A DNA stretch of 28,587 nucleotides from JBMDXB01 sp048594975 (GCA_048594975.1 JBMDXQ010000064.1:1-28587), one strand, 5' to 3'. Counted from the stretch's first letter, positions 14,769-23,683 are shown. A program made the numbers and translations. Notes: generated by a model from the sequence alone, not told the origin.

Positions 14769-16322
14769 ATGCACATGTGGCGATGGCCATCGAGTCGAAC
14801 CGTCGTCGTCACCATCGCCGTCGTGCTGTTTATTGCCTGCTGTCTTCTGCCGGTGGCCTACGTCCTGACGATTCCGCTGAGCAGCTGGAACATCGGCTCG
14901 AGGGGCGTGTGGCTCGATGCCCGTCAGCAGGGACTGCTCTGGAACACCGCGCGATTTGGTGTCGGGACCGCGCTGCTCGCTACCGCGATAGGCGCGCCGC
15001 TGGGTCTCGTGCTCGCTCGGATTACCTTGCGCGGGAAGTCGCTCCTGCGCGTCGCACTCGCAGCGCCTGTGCTTCTGCCGCCATATGTGGTGGCGCTCGC
15101 GTGGACGTATCTCGGACGCAGCAGCGACCTTCTGTCCGAATGGACTTACAGCTTGCCTGCTGCGATCGTCGTGGTGAGCCTCGTCAACTACCCACTATCG
15201 ATGCTCGCCACGGAGGTGGCGCTCCGCCGAATCGACGGCCGCCTCGAGGAGGCGGCGTGGCTCACGGCGCCTCCGCGGTTGGTTCTGCGCCGAATTACGC
15301 TGCCGCTCGCCGCACCCAGCGTGCTCGCAGCCGCACTGGTCATCTTCGTCCTCTCTGTCTCCGAGTTCGGCGTCCCCGGGCTGTTGCGCGTTCGCGTCTA
15401 CACGACTGAGGTCTTCACCGCATTCGCGGCGCTTTACGACTTCAGCCGCGCGATGCTGCTAGCCGTACCGCTGCTCGTGGTGTGTCTTATCGTTGCCGTC
15501 GTCGCTGTCGCCCTGGCCGGCGATCGTCTGGTGAGTACACGGCGCGGCTCCGGAACGCGGCCGCCACTTCTCGATGGATGGCGACGGCGCGCGGAAGCGA
15601 CGGCACTCGCGACTGCGGCAATCGCACTCGGTGTTCCGCTGATAATCCTGGTGCGCGAAGCACTTGGCGCCGAATCGTTGGGCGCCGTCCTGGCTGGATC
15701 CGGTCGTGCCATTGCGAACAGCTTGGTACTTGCGACGATCGGCGCGACGGCCGTTGTGGCATTGGCCGTTTGGCTCGGGTACGCCAGGGCGCGCGCTCGC
15801 GGACGTCTGGGACAGCTCGCCGACGTGCTGTTGGTCGTGGCCTTCGCCGTGCCGAGCACGATCGTCGGTGTGGGTCTCATCGGGCTCTGGAATCGGCCCG
15901 GCCTTGTAGGGAGCGTCTATGGCTCCGATGTCATGTACATCCTCGGGTATCTCGCGCGATTCGTTCCGGTTGCGGCTCTGGCCATCGCCGCATCCACGCG
16001 GTACGTGCCGGTGTCCCACGAGGAAGCCGCCGCGGTGAGTGGAGCCGGATGGTTGCGAACGATGACGCGCATCGTGATGCCGCAGATCCGACTAGGTCTC
16101 CTGACAGCGTGGGTCATCGCGTTCGTGCTCGCCTTCGGCGAGCTTGGCGTCAGCATTCTGGTCGCGCCGCCGGGCGAGGCCACGCTGCCCATTCGGATCT
16201 ACACGATCATCGCGAACACGCCGCCCTCGCAAGTTGCGGCGCTCGCCCTCCTGCAGACGGCCGTCATTCTCAGCCCGTTGGCCCTCTTGGCGTTGGCCGC
16301 GTCGGTCAGTGAGGCTCGGTGA
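14769..16322 (+). CDS. ABC transporter permease, FbpB-like, two fused permease domains
   Basis: From the ATG at 14769 the product is 517 residues with about 12 transmembrane helices arranged as two BPD_transp_1 domains. Each has the EAA loop that contacts the ATPase: RLEEAAWLTAPPRLVLRRIT in the first half and EEAAAVSGAGWLRTMTRIVM in the second. The double-domain plan is typical of FbpB/ThiP-type permeases of iron, thiamine and related importers. It follows the binding protein by 23 bases and its stop overlaps the start of the ATPase gene, so it is translationally coupled. An upstream TTG at 14742 is possible but has no advantage. Confidence 0.9.
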   Translation: MHMWRWPSSRTVVVTIAVVLFIACCLLPVAYVLTIPLSSWNIGSRGVWLDARQQGLLWNTARFGVGTALLATAIGAPLGLVLARITLRGKSLLRVALAAPVLLPPYVVALAWTYLGRSSDLLSEWTYSLPAAIVVVSLVNYPLSMLATEVALRRIDGRLEEAAWLTAPPRLVLRRITLPLAAPSVLAAALVIFVLSVSEFGVPGLLRVRVYTTEVFTAFAALYDFSRAMLLAVPLLVVCLIVAVVAVALAGDRLVSTRRGSGTRPPLLDGWRRRAEATALATAAIALGVPLIILVREALGAESLGAVLAGSGRAIANSLVLATIGATAVVALAVWLGYARARARGRLGQLADVLLVVAFAVPSTIVGVGLIGLWNRPGLVGSVYGSDVMYILGYLARFVPVAALAIAASTRYVPVSHEEAAAVSGAGWLRTMTRIVMPQIRLGLLTAWVIAFVLAFGELGVSILVAPPGEATLPIRIYTIIANTPPSQVAALALLQTAVILSPLALLALAASVSEAR

Positions 16323-17017
16323 CCGGGGCTGCCGTTGCCATTCGGAACGTCACAAAACGCTTCGCGTCGCAGCAGGCACTCGACGGCGTGACACTCGATA
16401 TTGCAGCCGGTGAGTCAGTGGTGATCCTCGGGCCGAGCGGATGCGGTAAGACAACCCTGCTTCGACTGATCGCCGGCCTGGACGTGCCGGATGGCGGTGA
16501 AATCTGGTTAGGCGATGTCCAGGTTGCCGGCCCCGGCCGAAGCCTCCTGCCGCCGTACCGACGCCAGATCGGATTCGTGTTCCAGGATCTGGCGCTGTGG
16601 CCCCACCTGACGGTGGGGGGCAATCTCCAGTTCGTTCTGGATGCCCTGAAGGTGGTCCGAGCCGAGCGGGGTAAACGAATGGACGATGCCCTGAAGCTCG
16701 TTCGTATCGATGGATTTGCAGACCGTCACCCCAATGAGCTCTCGGGCGGCGAGCAGCAACGGGTTGCGCTGGCCCGTGCGCTGGTCGGCAGCCCACGCCT
16801 CCTCCTGTTGGACGAACCACTCTCGAGCCTGGATGCGGAACTTCGCGCTGCCATGCGCACCGAGCTGGCCCGGATCCAGCGAACGCTGGAGTTGACCACG
16901 GTGTATGTCACACACGACCGTGAAGATGCGGCTGTTCTCGCGGACCGCGTGATCGACATGCGGGCGGGACGAATCGTCGCGGCGACTGAAACCAGACGAA
17001 CGGAGGAACGTGCGTGA
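16319..17017 (+). CDS. ABC transporter ATP-binding protein (FbpC-like)
   Basis: A 232-residue ATPase with all canonical motifs: Walker A GPSGCGKTT (about residues 38-46), Q-loop FVFQDLALWPHLTV, signature LSGGEQQRVALARAL, Walker B LLLLDEPLSSLD and the switch His in YVTHDREDA. The usual regulatory TOBE domain of longer FbpC/PotA proteins is missing, so control by C-terminal ligand sensing is unlikely. It starts at a GTG inside the permease stop (GTGA) and its own stop overlaps the start of the next gene, showing a tightly coupled operon. It should energise the two-domain permease at the inner membrane. Confidence 0.92.
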   Translation: MTGAAVAIRNVTKRFASQQALDGVTLDIAAGESVVILGPSGCGKTTLLRLIAGLDVPDGGEIWLGDVQVAGPGRSLLPPYRRQIGFVFQDLALWPHLTVGGNLQFVLDALKVVRAERGKRMDDALKLVRIDGFADRHPNELSGGEQQRVALARALVGSPRLLLLDEPLSSLDAELRAAMRTELARIQRTLELTTVYVTHDREDAAVLADRVIDMRAGRIVAATETRRTEERA

Positions 17018-17655
17018 GAGCAGCGGCGGGTGCGCTCGTGGCGCTGGTCCTCGGCGTCGCGCCAACCTGGGCTCAGGAAAAGGCTCCGTGTCGCGTGCTG
17101 TGCGCGCCGGAGTTCAAAGTCGAACCGACGATCACATTCTCGAATCTGTTCGGTCCTCCTCGAATAGCCAGCGATGACGGAACGTTCGCGCGAGAATCGC
17201 GTGAGGCGGACTTCGAGGTGATTCTCTCGCTCGGTCTGCCAACACACGTGCCTTGGCTGGAGTTTACGGTCGAAGCGATCTTCCTGCCCTTCGATCGTGA
17301 CAGCACGCCGGAGCTCGAGTTCGAAAGCAATTTCGTGTGGCTCCCTGGGGAGCGCACGCGAGGCTGGGTCAGCTCGCACTTTGATGTGGTCGACAAGTTC
17401 AGCGCTGCCGAACGGCCGACCGATCGTCGCGCGTACACGCACAAGCTCAATCTAGAGCTGGACACGAGCGTGTCGATGTTCAACTGGTTGCCTGAAGGTC
17501 GCTGGCTCCGCGGTGTGGAACTCGAAGGCTCGCTGGACTACGTCGCGACAGGGCTCGCAAGAGCCGGCGACCGCATCAATGGCGGCCGTTATCTCGAGGA
17601 CGCAAGCCCGTGGTCATTCTCAATTGTGTTCGTCGTACCCGTAGCGCCGCACTGA
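17014..17655 (+). CDS. Exported protein of unknown function, last gene of the chrB operon
   Basis: A 213-residue protein with a signal peptide (MRAAAGALVALVLGVAPTWA then QEK) and a Cys pair soon after (PCRVLCAPEF). The mature part alternates hydrophobic and polar residues in strands (EFKVEPTITFSNLFGPP, FEVILSLGLPTHVPWLEFTV, LNLELDTSVSMFNWLPEG) and ends with WSFSIVFVVPV before the final AHP-like residues, which suggests a small outer-membrane beta-barrel. The GTG start overlaps the ATPase stop. Its place after an importer suggests an outer-membrane entry or accessory protein for the same substrate. I do not recognise a named family. Confidence 0.75.
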   Translation: MRAAAGALVALVLGVAPTWAQEKAPCRVLCAPEFKVEPTITFSNLFGPPRIASDDGTFARESREADFEVILSLGLPTHVPWLEFTVEAIFLPFDRDSTPELEFESNFVWLPGERTRGWVSSHFDVVDKFSAAERPTDRRAYTHKLNLELDTSVSMFNWLPEGRWLRGVELEGSLDYVATGLARAGDRINGGRYLEDASPWSFSIVFVVPVAPH

Positions 17656-17783
17656 GGCAAATTGTCGCTCAGGGCGAGCTGGGTCGCGATCGGGCGTGAA
17701 CCGCAGTTTCACCTGGCCCGACTCACATCTGCGGCGACGGCATTGCCGAAGCCGGACGGCCGAAGCGCTCGTAGAGCACAGGG

Positions 17784-18820
17784 ACGTCGTTCGCGGTCCA
17801 CGGCGATCGGCTCTAGACACAGGAGCAGCGCGGAGGCGACGAGGTCGTCGCGTCTTACAGCCTGCGCAACGGAGACCCGATCTGGCAGCATCGCGACGCC
17901 GCACGTTTCTGGGAGCCGAGCGCCGGCGCCGGTCCGCGCGGCACGCCGACGCTCAGCAACGGCCGCGTCTACACGTTCGGCGCGACGGGAATCCTGAACG
18001 CTCTCGACGCCCTAACTGGCGCCGTCGTGTGGTCGGCCAATCCCGTCACTGACACAGGCGCGGAGGATCCCGGCTGGGGGTTCACCAGTTCGCCGCTCGT
18101 GGTCAACGACATCGTCGTCGTGGCCGCATCCGGCCGGCTGGCAGCGTACGATGCTGTGATCGGCGAGCGCCGCTGGATCGGACCGGAGGGCGGCGCGGGG
18201 TACTGCTCGCCGCATCTGATGACGATCGACGGCGTCCCGCAAGTCCTGCTCATCAGAGGAGCGCGCACGACGAGCGTTTCGCCGGCGGACGGGACGTTGC
18301 TGTGGGAGCACAGATGGGCGCCGAGCGCCAGCATTCTGCAGCCGGCGCAGGCGTCGAATGGCGACATTCTGATCGTCGCCGGCGACGCGATGGGCGGACT
18401 CGGCATGCGGCGGATCACCGTCAGGCGGGGAGTCGGCGCATGGACCATCGAAGAACGATGGACGTCCCGTGGCCTGAAGCCCTTCTACGACGATTTCGTC
18501 GTCCACAAGGAGCGCGCCTTTGGCTTCGACGGCAGCATCCTCGCGTGCATCGAGCTCGCGGACGGCAGCCGGAAGTGGAAGGGCGGACGCTACGGCCATG
18601 GGCAGATGGTGCTGCTGCCCGAACAGGACCTGCTGCTGGTCGTTTCGGAGGAAGGCGAAATCGCGTTGGTCCGCGCAACGCCGGATCGGTTCAGAGAGGT
18701 TGCGCGGTTCAAGGCCACGAGGGCAAGACCTGGAACCACCCCCTGCTCGTCGGAGACGTCCTGCTGGTCCGCAATGGCGAAGAGATGGCCGCATTCCGGC
18801 TGTCACGCGCCGCGCACTGA
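17784..18820 (+). pseudogene. PQQ-like beta-propeller protein, 5'-truncated, with a stop and a frameshift
   Basis: The plus frame reads SFAVHGDRL, an in-frame TAG at 17814-17816 (where Tyr is expected), then TQEQRGGDEVVASYSLRNGD, IWQHRDAARFWEPSAGAGPR and GTPTLSNGRVYTFGATGILN, followed by repeated blades such as VVAASGRLAAYDAVIGERRW. These are the repeats of PQQ-binding-like propeller proteins (the family with LYTQEQRG and GPRGTPTL). Near 18715 one shift moves the reading to GKTWNHPLLVGDVLLVRNGE and EMAAFRL, the normal end. About 100-150 N-terminal residues, including the signal peptide, are missing. The remaining 345 codons are otherwise well kept, so loss is recent. Confidence 0.75.
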
Positions 18821-19009
18821 GAGCACGACCGCGGAATCAACTGCAACCTGAGCGTCTGCGAGCATCGCATTCTTGTCAGGACTGCGGCAATCAGGGCTCG
18901 GCCCGATCCACGAATCCACCCCGCGGCGCCCTGTGAGGCAGCGACCAGCCATCCTCGACGATGTGCACACCCGCCATGAAGGCACGGAGGAACGCCTTCG
19001 TGCCGCCAT

Positions 19010-19154
19010 ATCCCGATCAGCACATCCGCGATCGGATCGTCCGGCAGCCCGTTTGACGACGACCCTTCTCGGGCGAACTTGAGGTACATGGCTTCACCGA
19101 TTCCGGTAACCCCACCGGTGACGTGGCCACCTTGTCCTGCAGTCGACCCTCCAT
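19010..19154 (-). pseudogene. N-terminal fragment of a short-chain dehydrogenase/reductase
   Basis: From an ATG at 19154 the minus strand reads MEGRLQDKVA, then after a one-base shift VTGGVTGIGEAMYLKFAREG, then after another shift VVV-NGLPDDPIADV. TGGxxGIG is the NAD(P)-binding motif of classical SDRs, and the following helix and strand fit. Beyond about 19010 nothing of the family (NNAG, YxxxK) can be found. It is a heavily decayed remnant. The rest of 18821-19526 holds no other feature I recognise. Confidence 0.55.
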
Positions 19155-19526
19155 TCGAGACTTCTCCGTGTCCGGCAATAGGCGGCGCGCGCGGGATCAC
19201 TCAACGCCAGGATGAATGACCAACACCATCCGGGCTGCGCACTGGGGTCCAGGTCTTCCGTCACAAGAGCTGAGACATGTACCGCCGATATCGAACGGTA
19301 GGTTGCTGATTCGGTTTGAACAACTGCGACGAAAAGGCGATGCACGATCACCGCCAGCCAAGCACAGCTGAGCAGTGTGACTGTCCGCTCAGCGTCACAT
19401 ATGAGGCGGCGAACGAGATGACGAGAACGCTTAAGTCCGCATCTGTCCCGCCGGGGCACGTCGGACTAACCGGTTTGTAACTTGCAGGTGCTTATGAGAA
19501 GCCGACATGAATTCAAGGAAATCACT

Positions 19527-20099
19527 ATGGCCGTTTCACGTTCGATGCACCCAGTGACACCGGAGCTAGTCCATTCGTCGTTTGTTCAGGTACTGCACGC
19601 CGATGGTCCGGATAGGGCCCGTGCGACCGAGCTCGCGCTCTATTCGTGGATCGTGGGGCGATGGGACATGGACGTGACGACGATCCTCGAAGATGGAACG
19701 ACGCAGCGGGGCCGCGGCGAGATTCACGCAGGTTGGGTGCTGCAGGGTCTGGCCATCCAGGACGTCTGGATGATTCCACGCCTGCGAGACCGAAAGCCCG
19801 GGATCGAGCCGCTGCCCGGCGCGGGCAATTGGTACGGCACGACGCTGCGGATCTACGATCCCGAGCTCGATGCCTGGCGAATCCTGTGGAGCGATCCCGC
19901 GACCAATTTCTTCACGCAACAGATCGGCCGAGCGCGAGGGCGAGATATCGTCCAGACCGGCCCGGATCCGAGGGGCGGTTCGATGCGCTGGGTCTTCAGT
20001 GAAATCGGGCCCAATTCGTTTCGCTGGGCCGCTGAACGCACTCCGGACGACCGCAACTGGCGGCGCGAGGTAGACATCAGCGCCCGTCGCGCGGGTTAG
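19527..20099 (+). CDS. DUF1579-like protein of unknown function
   Basis: From the ATG at 19527 (preceded by AAGGAA at 7 bases) the product is 190 residues: MAVSRSMHPVTPELVHSS, then a lipocalin-like beta domain with WIVGRWDMDVTTILEDGTTQ, GRGEIHAGWVLQGLAIQDVW, GTTLRIYDPELDAWRILWSD and MRWVFSEIGPNSFRWAAERT. The W--G-W------ ---DG--- -G-GE-- and TTLR-YD pattern resembles small single-domain beta-barrel proteins annotated DUF1579. There is no signal peptide, so it is cytoplasmic. An earlier ATG at 19497 lacks a good ribosome site. No function is known. It is followed 76 bases later by a VOC gene on the same strand. Confidence 0.75.
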   Translation: MAVSRSMHPVTPELVHSSFVQVLHADGPDRARATELALYSWIVGRWDMDVTTILEDGTTQRGRGEIHAGWVLQGLAIQDVWMIPRLRDRKPGIEPLPGAGNWYGTTLRIYDPELDAWRILWSDPATNFFTQQIGRARGRDIVQTGPDPRGGSMRWVFSEIGPNSFRWAAERTPDDRNWRREVDISARRAG

Positions 20100-20175
20100 A
20101 GGGAGGCGCGAGCCGGAGGGTACCCCTGGCAAGCAACGCTATCGAACGGGAATTGCTCCAAATTGGAGGATCGAA

Positions 20176-20619
20176 ATGAACCCGACAGATAGAGGCTCCA
20201 CTGCTGTTTCCGATGAGGCTGGACGAGACCACGAGCGGCCGATTCACGGATTGCACGGTGTCCGCTACCAAAGCATGGATGTGCGGCGCGCCGCCGATTT
20301 TTACACCAGGCACCTCGGCTTCAGGCTGGAACACCAGCAATTGCCGGCGTTCGCCACCGTGTCCCTCGGCGGTTTCAAGCTGCTGCTGAGCGGTCCCGGA
20401 GCGTCAGGCTCGCGGCCGATGCCCGATGGGCGGCGACAGGAAGCTGGCGGATGGAATCGCATTGTGCTGCGTGTGACTGACGTCGCTCGTGAGATTGAGC
20501 GGCTCAAGAAAGCGGGGCTGACGTTCCGCAATGAGATGGAAACCGGCCCGGGTGGTCGACAGGTTCAGCTCGAAGATCCCGACGGCAATCCGATCGAGCT
20601 CTTCGAGCCGGCACGCTAG
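20176..20619 (+). CDS. VOC family protein (glyoxalase/dioxygenase-like)
   Basis: A 147-residue single VOC protein. After a 25-residue polar N-terminus, GLHGVRYQSMDVRRAADFYT and RHLGFRLEHQ form the first beta-alpha-beta unit, and WNRIVLRVTDVAREIERLKK, AGLTFRNEMETGPGGRQVQL and EDPDGNPIELFEPAR form the second. The terminal DPDGN-IEL-EP motif contains the last metal ligand (Glu). The start at 20176 has TGGAGG just upstream. Such proteins act as lyases, dioxygenases or resistance proteins; the substrate is unknown. Unlike the broken VOC fragment at 6161-6495, this copy is complete. Confidence 0.88.
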   Translation: MNPTDRGSTAVSDEAGRDHERPIHGLHGVRYQSMDVRRAADFYTRHLGFRLEHQQLPAFATVSLGGFKLLLSGPGASGSRPMPDGRRQEAGGWNRIVLRVTDVAREIERLKKAGLTFRNEMETGPGGRQVQLEDPDGNPIELFEPAR

Positions 20620-20646
20620 AGTCGGGTCGTCATGTCGCGGGGCTGC

Positions 20647-20670
20647 CGGCGTCGAAATCCACCGACGCCG
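20647..20670. terminator. Hairpin between convergent genes, possible terminator
   Basis: An 8-bp perfect stem (cggcgtcg / cgacgccg) with an 8-base loop starts 27 bases after the VOC gene stop, on the 3' side of both the VOC gene and the BNR remnant. No T-run follows, so an intrinsic terminator of the standard type is not proven. Confidence 0.4.
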
Positions 20671-20694
20671 TGCAGGGTTTCAGCATCACGCTGG

Positions 20695-21060
20695 TTACCG
20701 CACCACGGCAAAGCCGCGCAGATGCTGCGGCGACGTCGCATAGCTGACCACGCGCCGCCAACTCTTCCCGCTGCCATCCGACCCGTGTACGCCGCGCTCA
20801 TCCGCGGCCCACAGCTCTCCGGCCTTCACGCCGGCGTAGAGCAGAGGCGCGATTGTGCTGGCTGGCTCCGGCCAGCCGTCGCGCACACGTTTCCAGCGCT
20901 CGGAAGTGAGACGGCGATACAACCGGCCATCCGAGCGGCCCGCGACGCACGCGGAGTAGGGTCCGGACGAAGCCGACACCACGACGATCTCCGGGTGCCC
21001 CGGATCAATCGCGATGCTGCGCAAGTAGCCGACCTCGAGACCCGCACTGGGCGAGCGCCG
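20695..21060 (-). pseudogene. C-terminal fragment of a BNR-repeat (sialidase-like propeller) protein
   Basis: The minus strand reads YLRSIAIDPGHPEIVVVSAS, then GRLYRRLTSERWKRVRDGWP, APLLYAGVKAGELWAADERG and VHGSDGSGKSWRRVVSYATS, ending LRGFAVVR and a stop at 20695-20697. IDP-HPEIV and the S-D-G-SW (Asp-box) motif near the end are typical of BNR/exo-alpha-sialidase-like propeller proteins of about 330-400 residues. Only about 115 residues remain, with no proper start upstream: the reading above 21024 becomes Arg-rich and unlike the family. It is a truncated remnant. Confidence 0.65.
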
Positions 21061-21212
21061 GCCGACCGTCTCAGCCAGCGGGCTTGCGATGCGTCGCCGA
21101 GCCCGCCGCCGCGCCCCGCACCTTGAGTGCCACAGCGCCCGAGTTCGCGAACCGCTCTGCTTGGCTCAGGGTACGGTAGTTGATATGACTGGAAATGATT
21201 CGGAGAAATGAC

Positions 21213-21410
21213 GTGACGTACAGAACCGTGCGCATCGTTCAGCTTGTCAACGTGCTGCTCTTCGCACTGCTCATGGGCGTCTTTTCGGGAACCTAGTTCA
21301 GCCTGAGTCGGTCCATCGCGTCGATCAGGCCCGAGACGTTCCTCGAGATCGGGCACACGATGATTGCGAACCTCGGCGGGCCGATGAGCGTGCTGATGGC
21401 GGTGTTGTGA
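21213..21410 (+). pseudogene. DUF1772-like membrane protein, N-terminal part with an in-frame stop
   Basis: From a GTG at 21213 (GGAGAA upstream) the frame reads VTYRTVRIVQLVNVLLFALL and MGVFSGT, then TAG at 21294-21296, then FSLSRSIASIRPETFLEIGH and TMIANLGGPMSVLMAVL before TGA at 21408-21410. This is the start of DUF1772/anthrone-oxygenase-like four-helix membrane proteins (FGTWFSLGRSI, PETYLEIGQ, IRNLAGPMPVLM). The TAG takes the place of the conserved Trp (TGG to TAG, a single change). Only about 65 of the expected 150 residues remain; the protease-nuclease gene begins, on the other strand, 4 bases beyond the TGA. Confidence 0.7.
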
Positions 21411-21414
21411 CCTC

Positions 21415-23487
21415 CTATCGCTTCACGAAGCGGATCTGCTTGAAATCGAGGAGCGGCCGTGCGACGGCTTCCTCCACGCCCTCGAACGGATCGAGCGCGA
21501 CCAGCCGTCCGAACGACAAGCCCGTTTCCGACTCGATCGCCGCGATGGACGCCTGCGCCGTTTCGTGCTGCCCGAACACGAACTCTTCCTCCTGGATGAA
21601 GGCCTTCTGCGACATGGTGTAGCCCGTCGCGCAGAGCTTCCCCGTGTCGTCGTGGATGAACGCGATGATCTTCCAGAAGCGAACGGGGATCTTGACGCCG
21701 AAGCGAATCGGGTCGTTCGCCTTCAGGAACGGGCCGGTAAACACCGTGATGCGCATGTCCTCTTCGCGCGCGTGGTCGAGCGCGTAATCCTCGAGGCCGA
21801 GCCAGATGCCGGCGTTGAACGGCTGCATCTGCGGCGCCGCGTTCGTGACGTGCATCGAGTCGGCGTTTCCCGCGCCGGCCTCGAGGTCCGCGCCCCAGAT
21901 CGGATCTTCGCGTCGCGTCATGTGGCCCCTGGCGAAACGCGGTGCATTCCCGTAGCACTCGTTGCGGATCTGAGCCGATTGCGGGATTCGCGGATCCGTG
22001 CGCCATCCGACGCGCCTCTTCCTTTTCGCCGCGTTGCCGTCGATATTCACGGCGCTGAACAGGCAGAGCCGGCGGCTCCTGCTCATCACCACCGAGAAAT
22101 GCTCGTAGCGGAGCGTCTTCTCCGGCCGGCCATCGAACATGAACTCCAGCACGTCGTTCGCGTTCCTCGTGACCTGCGGAAGGGGCACGTCGAGGCTCGC
22201 GTCGGCGTTGCCGCCTCTCAGGAACTTCTCAACGTACCCCTCGCGATCCCGGTAGTCTTCCGGAACCGCCTCGGTCTCGAAAAACTCCTCCTCTTCTTCG
22301 CCTTCGTCACCCTCCCCGGCTGGCGGACGCGCGGCAGGCCGAGCCCCGAGGGCGCCGGTCGCGGAGCCGACTCGCGGATGGCCGACTTGCACAGTCAGAT
22401 GAATCGGCACGGTAAACGAGAGCGAACCTGCCGGTGTCGTGGGCGCGCTGACTGTCTGCCCGACAATCTGCGCGCCAGAATCTTCGTGCTGCGGCGGCGC
22501 GGGCGGTCGCGCCGACCTGCCGGGCCGGCCGATCTGATCGAGACGCTCGGCGATGACCGGCGCAGGCACGGCAAAGTTCGCCGAGAGGAAGCGCCCCGCG
22601 AAGTGAATGCCCACAGCCTCCCCGGTGTCGAGCGATAGCACGACGGAGCCGGAGTTGCCGCCAAGCGTGGAGCAATCGTGTTCCACGCTCCGGTTATTGG
22701 TCACTGTGATCTGGCCCGGCGCGAGACGCTTCTTGTCGTAGACGTTGCCGAAAATGCGATCCATCAGCTCCACGTCCGGAATCCGACTGTCTCGCGCGGG
22801 ATAGCCGATGACCGCGACCATCGCATCCTGCTCGACGGGCGTAACGGCAAGGGCAATCGGCTGCGCGAGTGTCTGGCCAGTGGCCGGCGACACGCGCAAG
22901 AACGAGATGTCCGGGCCTTCCTCGTCCTCGATGTGAAGGACGCGCTCGAGCCGGAACACGAGGCTGTCGGTGCGCTCGAGCTCCTCGATGAAGTCAATCG
23001 CTGCCGACATCGATCCGCCGCGAAGCGCGGGACGAAAGACGAAATCCGTTCCCCGCCGCCGCGCAAACTCCGACGCCACGTGGCGATTGGTCACGATGGT
23101 ATCCGGAGAGACGAGCCAGCCGGTGCCGACCCAGGAGAGCGGATGGCCGTCCACTTCGATGCGGCCCACGGCGCTGGCGGCGCGCGTCAGATGCGGCGCG
23201 GCCCGCTCCAGCCGCGACTTCCAGACGACGCTGTCGGGATCCTCGAAGACGAGCTGGGCCTGATTGCGGCGGATGGCCAGCACGGGACGGCCCGTCCGCC
23301 TCACGATGGTTTCCTGAGCAAACGCGTCCCAGTCGACGGCCCGGCCCTCCAGCGCGGATTCTCCGCGGTCGCCGCCTTCACGCGCGCGCACCGATTCGCG
23401 GCGCTCCGCCAGCTCTTCGCGCAGGCGGTTGTCCCGACGCTCCAGATCCGCATTCGCGGCTTTCAGCCGCTCGAGAGGGTCCTGCAT
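21415..23487 (-). CDS. Fusion of coiled coil, trypsin-like protease and DNA/RNA non-specific endonuclease
   Basis: From the ATG at 23487 (GGAGAA at 8 bases) the product is 690 residues with no signal peptide. Residues 1-40 are a charged coiled coil (MQDPLERLKAANADLERRDN). Residues about 100-320 are a trypsin-fold protease: His in TNRHVASEF (about 136), Asp in GPDISFL (about 193) and Ser in TLGGNSGSVV (about 279). A linker at 325-415 is rich in Pro and Glu. Residues about 420-690 are a His-Me/EndoG-NucA nuclease: RFARGHMTRRED with the general-base His (about 522), then HVTNAAPQMQPFN with the metal-binding Asn (about 549). All catalytic residues of both domains are present. Lacking a leader, it is probably an intracellular effector. 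It has no obvious partner gene nearby. Confidence 0.88.
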   Translation of the reverse strand: MQDPLERLKAANADLERRDNRLREELAERRESVRAREGGDRGESALEGRAVDWDAFAQETIVRRTGRPVLAIRRNQAQLVFEDPDSVVWKSRLERAAPHLTRAASAVGRIEVDGHPLSWVGTGWLVSPDTIVTNRHVASEFARRRGTDFVFRPALRGGSMSAAIDFIEELERTDSLVFRLERVLHIEDEEGPDISFLRVSPATGQTLAQPIALAVTPVEQDAMVAVIGYPARDSRIPDVELMDRIFGNVYDKKRLAPGQITVTNNRSVEHDCSTLGGNSGSVVLSLDTGEAVGIHFAGRFLSANFAVPAPVIAERLDQIGRPGRSARPPAPPQHEDSGAQIVGQTVSAPTTPAGSLSFTVPIHLTVQVGHPRVGSATGALGARPAARPPAGEGDEGEEEEEFFETEAVPEDYRDREGYVEKFLRGGNADASLDVPLPQVTRNANDVLEFMFDGRPEKTLRYEHFSVVMSRSRRLCLFSAVNIDGNAAKRKRRVGWRTDPRIPQSAQIRNECYGNAPRFARGHMTRREDPIWGADLEAGAGNADSMHVTNAAPQMQPFNAGIWLGLEDYALDHAREEDMRITVFTGPFLKANDPIRFGVKIPVRFWKIIAFIHDDTGKLCATGYTMSQKAFIQEEEFVFGQHETAQASIAAIESETGLSFGRLVALDPFEGVEEAVARPLLDFKQIRFVKR

Positions 23488-23683
23488 GGCACGGTTCTCC
23501 AATTCGCGGGAACGGGTTCTGCACCTTCCCGTCGACGAATACAACGCTTACGGAGCGCGAATCGTACAGCAGTGCGCGCGAATAGCCGGCGCCGTTCGCG
23601 GACCCGGGGCGGTCAATTCGACGAACGATTCATTCTACGCGGTGCGGATACGACGGGGTCGGGAATCAGCTGCCGGGCGGCCG

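Noticed and set aside
18950..19460. Minus-strand open frames (about 120-160 codons) around the SDR remnant
   Set aside because: Only the stretch from 19154 to about 19010 shows SDR motifs; the rest is unlike any family and has no plausible start.
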